Part shown: positions 51,701-62,600 of the stretch, one piece after another
How the letters are laid out: every line of letters begins with the position of its first letter
Numbering within the stretch: the stretch's first letter is position 1
DNA from: Chamaelirium japonicum
Lineage: Eukaryota; Streptophyta; Magnoliopsida; Liliales; Melanthiaceae
Direction of reading: 5' to 3'
DNA length: 64,000 bases
Assembly (NCBI GenBank): GCA_947650365.1
Contig: OX393550.1
Span: forward strand, 47,652,940-47,716,939
The notes under the pieces: model-generated
The model's input: the letters and a program-made list of their open reading frames with translations, nothing else
Told to the model about the DNA's origin: nothing
Database searches by the model: none
Made by a program: the position numbers and the translations under genes

Positions 51701-54700
51701 TCTTGTGCCGGCTTTCGGATCATCTTCCTTTCTTTGGTCATGTGACCCTATCAGAGCTACGCCTCTTCATCTTCTTCTTCTTCTTTGTCTGGGATGCTTG
51801 AGATCTTCTAAGAGGTGTCAAGTACTTGCTTCGGCCGGGTGCTTGCCTCTTACGAGGTCTCACGCATTCATATCTTTTCTTAGCCGCTCTCTCTCCTTTC
51901 GGCCTCCGTTATTGCCGGCTTCCATCATCGTCGGCTTCCTTCGCTCCGATCCTTAGTGATCATTGCCAATTCCCCCGGTTGACCTGCTTACAGGTTGGCC
52001 GGGTTCCCCCGGTTGTCCTGCTTGCAGGTCAATCGGGTTTCCAGGACGACTTGCTTGCAGGTCGCCCTGGCACTATCTTTACTTTTTAGCATAAAAAAGG
52101 GTTATCTTTTCTTTTTTTCTTTCTTTCTCCTTCCTTTTATTAAGCAAACTGATGTCGGTTTATACCTTACATCAGTTTGACGGGGGGTATTAGATGTAGT
52201 GTGTTAGTATTATATTAGTTCCACCTCGGTTGTGGTAACATAATGGTGTGCGTACTCTCTCTATATAAAGAGAGGTAGTCTTATGTAATAAAAGTGAGAT
52301 TAATGAGATAATACAAGGAGATTTTCTCCCCAATCCTATTCTCTCTCCCCCTCTCTTCGTAACATCATTAATTAGACTTTACGCCCCAAAACTAACTGTT
52401 CCATCAGCTCACCCTTCAAAACTTTATTTCTTTTCCGTCCGAATGAGTTGGCGGGCCAATTAGTCTTGGGGGGTAAAATCTAATTAATAAAAGTTTGGGG
52501 GGTAAAATCTAATTCAAGGCAAAATTTGGGGGAAAAAATCAGAATAACTCTTGTGATCTGCCATTTTCTGAGCAGAGTCCACTAAACACGGCCTTACTCC
52601 CTGTGACATACTGCTAAACATGAAAATCAGAATTGATGGGATTCCAACTTCCAAGCTTGTGTTTTTATAGTCAATTAGGGCTGGCAATTTCGGACCTGAC
52701 ACAGCAGACCCGGCAAACCCGACACGAAGTTAGCGGGTCTGGGACCCTGGGTCAGGGCTAAACGGGTTCGGGTTGTAAACAATAGACCCGTTTATTAAAC
52801 GAGTCGGGTCCGGGTTTAGGGTCTGGACACGATAGACCCAGAAGACCTGTTTAAAAATTCAACGGGTCGTGTCGGGTCGGGTCTACCCGTGATCCGATAC
52901 TGTATTATATAATATTAGAGGGTCTATCGGATCAGGTCGGGTCGAGTCGGATTGGGTTAGATCGGGTCAACGGAATAGACCCGTGTGGTAAGCGGGTCTT
53001 ACCAGGTCTACCCATTTATCAGTGAGTCAGGTACGAGTTTAGGATTTAAACACGATTAGTTAAACGGATCGGGTCCGGGTCTAGGGGTTTTGGACACGAC
53101 CCGAGACTGGACACGACACCAACCCCACATGACAGGAGCTGTTGACATCCCTATAGTCAATGGGATTCCAAAGTGGAACCATGACGTCACTTGAGAATTG
53201 CGATTGCCATGTGGCACCTAGGGAAGGATGGAAGGCTGCCACGTGGTACCCAATTGTTTGAGGGCTATTACTTTAATATTATAGTATAGATGTAGATATG
53301 GGTAAAGTAAAGCTGAGCAAACGTTGGACTTTTACTCCAAGCTTCCCTTCAGTTTACATCTAGTCCAAAATTAGCGAGTCAGGTACGAGTTTAGGATTTA
53401 AACACGATTAGTTAAACGGATTGGGTCCGGGTCTAGGGGTTTTGGACACGACCCGAGACTGGACATGACACCAATCCCACATGACACGACACGTTGACAC
53501 TCCTGTAGTCAATGGGATTTCAAAGTGGAATCATGACGTCACTTGAGAATTGCGATTGCCATGTGGCACCTAAAGAAGGATAAAAGACTGCCATGTGGCA
53601 CCGAATTGTTTGAGGGCTATTACTTTCGTATTATAGTATAGATTGAGGAGGAATATTTCATTGGTGTTGTTACATATTTGTATTTAAAAGAAGTAAGATC
53701 TAGTAAAGTAAATCGATATAGATATGGATAAAGTAAAGCTGAGGAAACGTTTGACTTTTACTCCAAACTTCCCTTCAGTTTACATCTAGTACAAAATCAT
53801 CCCTTAAAAGAAATGAAGTAAAAATATGGGATATATGTAAAATAAATCTGTATATATTTAGCTGGGCCAGCTGGCCTCCTTACTTTATGTCTAGCCAGTT
53901 GGAAACTCTAAATAAAAAAAAAGTAAAAAAAATTTAAAATAAAATAAAGACTTATTTTCCAATACACAGAGCCACTAAAAAAGGATTTACATCTCTTCCA
54001 TTGTAAATTATTCTATTTTATTAGGTTTATTTCACTTTATTTTAAAGTGGCCGGACTGTGTTAGATTCCGACAACAAATCTGTTTGGTGAAAAGGACAGA
54101 TAATCAGATAGTTTTGCTTTAGGCCCCTCCTGAAATTATGCATTTACAACAAGTGCCTTTGAGACTTTCTTCATTTTAAAACGTCAACGTTACTGTTTAC
54201 TATAGCGAAAAGTAACAATTTATACTATAGCAAAGAGTAACAATATGCAATTGTTACTCTTTGTATGGTTGCAGTGCGCACTTTATATATTGTTATCTTT
54301 ACTAGAGTGATTTTACTGTATCATTTATAGTCACTGCTATATTTATTTTACTGTAGCAAATAATAACAATCTCAAAATATTGTAGTAAATTGCTACTCTT
54401 TGCTGCAATAAGATCATTGTACTGGTCTACAATGATATCGTTGTAGCGCCTACAATGAAATAATTGTAACAACTACAGCGACATGTGATTTCAAAAAATT
54501 GTTACCCTTTATTATCGAATTTTTACTCTTCATATGATTTTTCTGTACAATTGCATGTAGGGGTAAAATAGATATTTTTAAACGTCAGGACCTAACACCA
54601 AAACATCTCTTTGCCTATCCTTTTCATTTTTAACAATTTGTTTGAAGGACTATACACCAATTTGCCCATAATTTAATCTCGAGTGACTCATCAATAATTA

Positions 54701-57700
54701 GTTCCATTGTGACGCGATCGCAACCACAACCACGTCCCAGTGCCAAAGCATTGGCCTACCCCTATCTGGTAGGTCGTGCAATAGCATCAATAGGGCACCC
54801 CTCAACCTTTTGTGTTGGGTTCGTCTCATGTCTTTATGGAGAGCATATATGTGTTCATGTGTGCCAATACGACCCTTGATCTCTTGTCTTAACTGTGGAT
54901 TTATGCCTTGTCTATTGAGGTCCATCCGATTAAAGAAAAAAATTTGTTGACCTCGTGAGAGATTTTATTCACCTAGGATGGACGTTACTTTGGCTGGTCA
55001 ATGATAGCTTGAATATCATCGGTGATTTGAGCGGATCCCACATGTGACTTGTGGGACCGGACCAATGGGAGCCAAGCGAACATATGCCTAGCAATGGTAA
55101 ACAAAATTAGACGAGTAATGATAGGCAAACCACAGTACATATGCTCCATTAACTGGCCCCAATACGTGACAAATATCCAACGAACTAATTCCCACATATA
55201 GAAAAAGTGGCAGAGATCAAATATCTAAAATGCCCTCAATAGTAGGCTTCTATATGTACGTGTCAAATATCCAACAGACCAGCTTCCAAATCTGTCAGTT
55301 TTTTTAAATCATATTTTTTGTAGAGTGGGATTTTTCACTTTAAAAAACCATAACTTTTTTTATACATATCGATATTTTTAAAAATTTATATTTTTGGAAT
55401 CTACCCATCGAGCTCTACTAAACTAGACCCATGGTGGCTTTGAAATTCTGAGAAAAAAAATTATGATCATACTTGACTGACCTATAATCTTGGTTTCACG
55501 TAATAAGTGTCTCGTAATTTTACAACAGTAAAAAACTGAAAAGGTCATTTTCGAAATCTTGGTTTCACGTAAACTGACTAAATGCCACTTACAAAAACAA
55601 ATATCACGTAAAATTGACACTTGCAAAATCAAGAGACACTTTATTTTGACACAAACTGTCAATAAAATGTCTCTTAATTTAATCAAGAAATCAACTGCTA
55701 ATAAAGTCTCTAAATTTAGTCAAGAGACCAATTGTCGATAAAGTATCTCTTAATATAGTCAAGAGACTACCTACCGAAAAAATGATATTTAATCAATAGA
55801 CATTTTATCGGACACAAGTGCCAATAAAGCGTCTCTTAGATTCACTTAATTATGGATCACTTATATTCATTTTTTTCCTCCAGAATTTCACAGTAACAAT
55901 GGATTTAGTCTTGTAAAGCTTGATTAGTAAATTTCATTTATAATTTTGATGAGTATATAAGAAATTATGATTTTTAAAAAATAAAAAATATTTTTTTTTA
56001 AAAAAAATCATCCCATTATTTATGTTTTTTTTTAAAAATAAAAGTAAGACAAATGAAGGGTAAAAGGATTCTTTGTTAGATTATCACGTTATGGGGTGTA
56101 GTTGGGGCATCTAAATCATTTCTCTTTCTAAAGTTGTACTCAATCTTCAGTGCAGAGATACAACTAGAACAAATGATGAAAGGACACGTGGAGGTGGGGA
56201 AAACGAAAGAGAACAAGTGAAATTGATTTTTTTTTTTTTTTTTTTGAGAAATTCAAGTGAAATCGATATCATTCGGAGAATCTGAAACTTTGTTGAAACC
56301 TATTTGGGTCGGTGAAACCGTGAGACCCCTTGGAAACTTTATAAAAAAGATGAACCCCATCATCATGCTCCTCTGCCGTCCCACGTGCGAGCATGGATCC
56401 CATCATCATCTCCTCTGCCGTCCCACGTGCGTGCATGACACTGACCTAAGATTCTTCTTACAGTTCGCTTTTACAAATGAGTTCGGATCTCCTCCCGTCG
56501 GCCGACCCGGCCCCTATGGGTGACAATGGACTCCGAAAAGTATAGTGCATGTCCGTGTCTATCGGCACTGCAGCGGGTTGTCTTCGGCGACAACACATCT
56601 GAAGATATTCTATAACAAAACACTTTCGACGACAACATCGGTATTCATAGGACACCTATTTCCTCGCCTGTGCCGATTGGCACGAAGCGGGCGCCTTCGA
56701 CACAACCAACTCCCCCTCCCCTATAATCGATCAATCACAGCTGTCTTTGTTCGAACGGATTCCTCCAGATTGATCCTATGGTTTGGGGCGGCTGAAATTT
56801 CAATAGGCGGGTTCATAACTGTTGATGTGAACAACGATCATGGAATGAACGGTCAGGTTTAGTGCAGTTTCAATGGGCCGGGATTTTAGGGGTTTAGTGA
56901 TGTTTGAATAGGTTGGGACTTGAAACCAAGGAGAGATCGTGCGTTGATTTTTGAACGAATGGTTAGATCTATTCGGTTTATTTTTGTCCAGTCAGCTTGT
57001 CCAGGAATGAACGGTCAAGTGTAGTGCAGTTTCAATGGGCCGGGATTTTAAGGGTTTGTGCAGTTTAAATTGGTTGGTATTTGAAACCAAGGAGAGTTCG
57101 TGCGTTGATTTTTTAACGAATGGTTAGATCTATTCGGTTCATTTTTATCCATTCAGCTTGTCATAGTCAGCTTTTTTGTTCCATTTTGTCTAGTCAGCAC
57201 AAAACCGACATCCCTTGTTATATAGATAGATTTTACAACCGAGCATGGTTTGGGTTGGGTATGTATAGATTCTACCCGATTAACTTTTACGAATAGGTAT
57301 AGGTACCTCAATACCCATACCCGAAATCCGATTGTCCCACTAACTTGTGCATACTAAGTTAATGCATTTCGACTCCAAACTCATGGTTATTGATGGTGCC
57401 AAAAATGTCACTGGCTCGTCGTCCACGTGGCAGCAGTAGGGAAGGACACAAAGAGACAACAGAAGTCACCCGTGGCTGGCGCTCACAGCTCGCCCGGAGT
57501 TACCCTGACCGCATGCGATCAGCTCGCACGCGGAAGAGATCGCCCACGGCCTGTGCTCACAGCCCGTCCGGAGCTTATCCTGACCGCATGCTATCAGCTC
57601 GCATGCGAAAGAGGTCGCCCGTGGCTGGTGCGCACAGTTCGCCTGGAGTTTATCCTGACCGCATGTGATCAGCTCGCACGCGGAAGAGGTCGCCCATGGT

Positions 57701-59593
57701 TGGTGCATACAGCCCGCCTGGAGTTTACCCTAACCTCATGCGATTAGCTCACATGCGGAAGAGGTTGCCCACGGCCGGTGATCACAGCCCGCCCAGAGCT
57801 TACAGTAGCGGATCGTTGCATTCCTTGGACAGAGCAGCATCTTCCTCGAGGCCTCACTCATGAGCTCGCCAGGGAGCTCGCTCTGTCCGCACGCGATTGG
57901 CTCGCCCGTGGACGAGATCGCTCATGGTAGAATTCAAAGAACCCCTCAGATGACGCAATACCCACAGCTCGCTCAGGAGCTCGCCCAATCACGTAACGGC
58001 CAAAGAGTTTGCCTGTTGATAGTAGGAGAGATTCTGAAGGTCCCCCCCTGATCAGGAGCTCGCTTTCTTTCCTACCGAGGCGCCTAATAAGGCAATACTG
58101 AGTCGATAGGTGTCACCACCCCAGTGAAGCAACATGGACGACTGCAAGCCGCAGGAGCCAGCTAGAGTTGGTCTAGTCCACCCCAGACTAGAGCCTTCTA
58201 GAATCTCCACCTGGCGAGGACAAGATCGGCGCATCCCCCCCTCACCACCATCTGGCATGCTAAACGACAAAGGCCATAAAGGGCCCATATGGGTTAGCAC
58301 GTGGAGGTGTAGAAGGTGCGGGAAAGAGCCGTCACGTGTCAGACTCTGGCAGTTTGTAAAAGATCTACAAAGGTATGACCCCCGGCTCCAAAATACAGGT
58401 TCAAACTCAGAAACTCTAACACTTTCCGACTACTTCAGCTCTCCTTGTCCGAACCTTCACTGACTTGAGCGTCGGAGGGTCTGCGCTCCTCACAGAGCCA
58501 GCCGTTCTCACATTTTCTTTGCCTTGCAGGAGGAGCGCACAAGCCAGCGAAAAATATCCCCTAACAGTCATATATCCAAATTGTATCCGAGCCCATATCC
58601 TTACCCACACTTATACTCTACTACAACCGTTGTAATAAGAAACCTAAATTGCATTGAGATTCCTTGAATTTCTCCTCAAACAATTGAATATACGATGGAG
58701 GGAAAAAAACGAAATTATACCCAATTCATACCCGAAATCAGAACCAAGACCTGAAACATAATTGGGTATGGATCAGGTATGGATCCTCTTCTAACCGAAT
58801 GTGTATGGGTCAGGTATGGACCTTGAGATACCTGAATGGGCATGTATATGGGTATGGATAGAGGTAGGGTGCGATCCATACCAGACTGATTGCCACCCCT
58901 AATATTACTGCTAAAGAATCAGATTTTTATTAGCAAACTTTTACTTCAAGGGTGGTGCGATGTTTGACATACCCATAGTCAATCAGTGGGCCTGTCATTC
59001 TTATAGTGGTATGTGGTCGGCTCGAGTGCTATTCACTTTTGGATCGCCAGCCATCGTGCAGCTATGGGGTTCAGATCTTGTCCAGTCGGTTGGCCCCGTG
59101 CGCATCCGAACTCGCAGCTGTGATGCACTCTGAGCCCACCAACTAGCGGGGATGACGAACGGGAGGAGATTTAATCTCCTCACCAGGCAAGTATTCGCAC
59201 TAGGAGCAGCTGGTAGTGGTGCCGCACATACACTTTGGTGTTGGTGACTTTCCCAGGGGCCTCGTGGGCCTCTTCCTCGCTCGTGTGGTGGTGTTTCCTT
59301 CCACTTGTGTGGAGTCCTCTGGATGTGACGATGTCCGTGATGTAGCGACTCTCTATTGGACTCAGGTGGGCCACCCTCCTTCGCTCGTACCCAAGAAACA
59401 AAAATATTGTTCCCATGTCGCGTACACAGCACGCCATGGCGTTCATATCACGTGACACGCATCGACCCCTATCGTGAAATGGGTCCCAATTAGAGTCCCA
59501 ACTAGGGATGGCAATGGGGCAGGTTTAGAAAATGATTCTTATGATTTTTGATTAGACTCACCCCGAATCCGCCCGTTTATAAGGGGAATTTAA

Positions 59594-59629
<36 letters not shown>

Positions 59630-62600
59630 TGCCATCCCTATCCCAGACTCCCGGTGTTCCCCACGAACAATATTATTGAGGTATGACAGTGACAAAAGTG
59701 CACTTTTGAAATAGGGCTCAATGATATTTTTGATTTAAGCGTGTTCAATTTGGAGACTTAAAGTGCGTTCAATCATGTTTGGTAATCATCCGAGAAGAAA
59801 TACACATTTTTTGACAACTGATTTATTATTTATTAAAAAAGAAAATGGCCTAAGGATTATTTGTCATTAATTTTCTTGATGAACAATGCTAGCTATCTGA
59901 ACGAGAGCGATGTTCACCCTCCACCAAGGTGCGTGAGGGTTACTGACGGGGTTCGAAAAATCAGCATCAGATCGCTGGTCGGGTACGCAAGGTCGCTATT
60001 GAATTTGATGAGTCATCTCACTTGCAAGGTATATCTAGTGCGCATAATAACTCGTCCAGTCCACACGATCGGTTCGCTCGCGGAGACGACGATCTAAGAA
60101 GCGCCTAGCTCTCGCGCCAAAAGTATTTTGACAACAAGAAGGATATCTACGACTCGCCATCAGCTCACTCGGGAGCTCGCCTTATCCGTATGCGGTCAGC
60201 CCGCCCGCAGAAGAGGGTCGCCCGTGCATAGAGCTTAACGAACACTTCCGAAGATTCAGTGCCCCTAGCTCACCCGAGAGTTCGCCCGCGGCATGAAGGA
60301 GATTATAGTATTTACAAAGCTGGAACGGACGTCTACGTCACCCTCGATCAGCTCGCGCTAGGAGCTCGCCTAATCCGCATGTGATTAGTTTGCCCGCAGT
60401 AGACCTTCGATCGTAGCTCGCCCAAGAGCTCGCTCAAACCGCACGCGCAAGGGCTGCTGACAATAGAAGGGTGCGGAGCAATGGCAACAATTGAGTTAAC
60501 GAGCTTGCCCAGGAGCCCGTTTAATCTGCACGCGATCAGCTCACCCGTGGTTAACCCTGTTCAACTTGCCCGTGATCTCGATCAGTCCGCACTCGATCAG
60601 CTCGTACGTGGAGAGATTGCCTCTTGCTAATGGGAAGCTTAGAAGGATATCTACGAACCCCATCAGCTCCCCCGAAAGCTCGCCCATTACGCACGAGATC
60701 GGCTCTCCCGCGGATGGTCTTCGTTCTTAGCTCGCCCACAGGAGCTCGCCGTGCCACACTTGGTCCGCTCACCCACGGAGGAATCCTGTCTTTCGCTCCA
60801 CTGTTAGAGGTGAGATCCACCATGAGTTCACTGAGACCAGCTCGCCTAGGAGCATGCCCGTTTCACTCGCGGTTAGCTCGCCCAGGCGCTCGCCCAATCA
60901 CGTGACATTAAAGGAGTTCGCCTACATGCTCGTGGGTGTCGACTACAGTAAGGTGATAACGGATCGACAGATGTCACCATCTCAGTGGAACTACGTGGAC
61001 GATTGCGAGCCATGCTCGCTGGTCAAGGTCGGTCTAGAGCGCCCACGACTAGAGTCTTCTACAATGCCCACCTAGTTAAAGACAAGCCCGGTGCACCCCC
61101 CCCCCCCCCCCCCCCCCACGTGACCCATGGCCACCGCCAGCCAGGCTAAACAACAAAGTCCATTAAAGACCCATGTGGGCTGACGCGGAAGGCGAAGAGG
61201 GTACAGGAATGAGCGACCACGTGTCAGACTCTAGCGGTCTGTAAAATGTCTATAAAGGTACAATCCCCAACTTTAAAGTATATGTTCGAAACTCGAAAAC
61301 CCAAATATTTTTCGGTTACTAAAACTTTCCATTTTTTGATCCTTCACTGACTTGAGCGTCGGAGGGTCTGCGCTCCTCACGGAGCCAGCCGTTCACGCTT
61401 TCCTTGCCTTGCAGGTCGAGAGGTCTCGCCAGCGAGATTTTCTCCCCGACAGTTACCATTTCATACGGGCCACTCGATGTGCCAGCAACAGAATTGTTAA
61501 TTGTGTTTGACGCACGACTTGTTGCCTTTTGACGCTGTGTATCTAACGGTTCAGAGGGGGAGGTAACGTTCACTCACATGATGCGAAGGTGAACAAAGCT
61601 GTTTTCTAAATGAACAGCCGTTGGGACACAATCCGGATGTGGCGTGCACTGTTCCCTCTTTGATGCAAGCTACTTCTGTACTCAAAACCAGACCCAGACG
61701 CAATGCCGACATAGGCGGCCCTAACCAAATCCAAATCGTCTACCCCTTTGGATCTCCTTTGCATCCCATGTCACTGTCTTCTGTTTCACCCATGACCCGG
61801 GCCATGGAATGAACCCTAGGTAGGTTCCTGATATCCATCCACTCTAAGGCCATTCCATGGTGGCTATGAATTTTGGTACGGTACTAATTCGGTAACATAG
61901 AATTTCCTTGCTTTTTTTTTGGGCCGATCGGACGGTCTAGAGCAAGAGCTCAAAGAGATCCGGAGATCGAAATAGAGAAATCACCGCATAGTTGCTATTT
62001 ATTAAGTTTCATAATCAATTATGGACGACAGCAACTATTTGGTTCTGGTTTGGATCGGGTATTTTTGACCGTTCGGTTTGGTTCGGTTCCAAAAAAAAAA
62101 ACCCGCTATAGCCGGTTCGGTTCTGGGTTGTGAGTTTTTTAACCCAAACCAACCCAACCCGAACCATTGGTACTATAACCTCAGTAGTTACTACTATACA
62201 ATGTACAATCTCACTAATGTTGTACATTACATGGTGGTGACCCCAATTACCACCATTCGATGCATTCAAAACTTTTAAGTATTCAACGGTGTGATGAAAC
62301 TGAAAAGTGAAAGGTGTTACCCACATAATTACTAGCACCCCCAAATCCCAACTTATGAAATATCTCAAAAGTGAAAAATTAAGGGTAATTCTACATGTGC
62401 AAATAGCAGCACTCAAAGTTAAAGGCTTAAAAATAAAATCTGAACCTACTCAGCGGCTCAACCATTCATGCCTCACGGTGTGATGACAAGCGATTTGAAA
62501 GACCCGCAGAACCGAACCGAACCAAACCGAACTTTTCCGGTTTGGTTTGGTTCGGTTTTTACCAAGGAATGGTTTGGTTCGGTTCCATTTTCTAGAGAAC

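Larger units (their letters stand above)
49091..52364 (+). mobile_element. Non-autonomous LTR retrotransposon carrying a captured RRM segment
   Basis: Two 177-bp LTRs (49091-49267, 52188-52364) differ at only a few bases. A tRNA-Met PBS (TGGTATCAGAGC, 49268-49279) follows the first, and a polypurine tract (CGGGGGG, 52181-52187) precedes the second. A 5-bp TSD TCATT lies at 49086-49090 and 52365-52369. The 2.9-kb interior has no gag, protease, RT or integrase; it holds an RRM-coding stretch, CT-rich sequence and a 43-44-bp minisatellite. Movement would need enzymes from an autonomous copia. It sits in the NPF intron, opposite to the gene's direction. Confidence 0.9.
49020..52557. mobile_element. 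Foldback MITE split by the LTR element at 49091
   Basis: The left part (49020-49090: GGGTTATTTTGACTTTACCT, CAAATTTTGCCATGAATTAG) is inverted against the right part (about 52450-52557: CTAATTCAAGGCAAAATTTG, AGAATAACTCTTG). Removing the retroelement and one TCATT copy restores one element of about 265 bp, bounded by GGGTTATTYTGA/TCAGAATAACTC-like ends. Confidence 0.7.

Noticed and set aside
59001..59458. Overlapping reverse frames near 59 kb
   Set aside because: No domain or splice context; inside the NPF intron.
62015..62416. Reverse frame of 133 codons
   Set aside because: No recognisable domain, partly made of GGTTCGG-type repeat; treated as intron noise.
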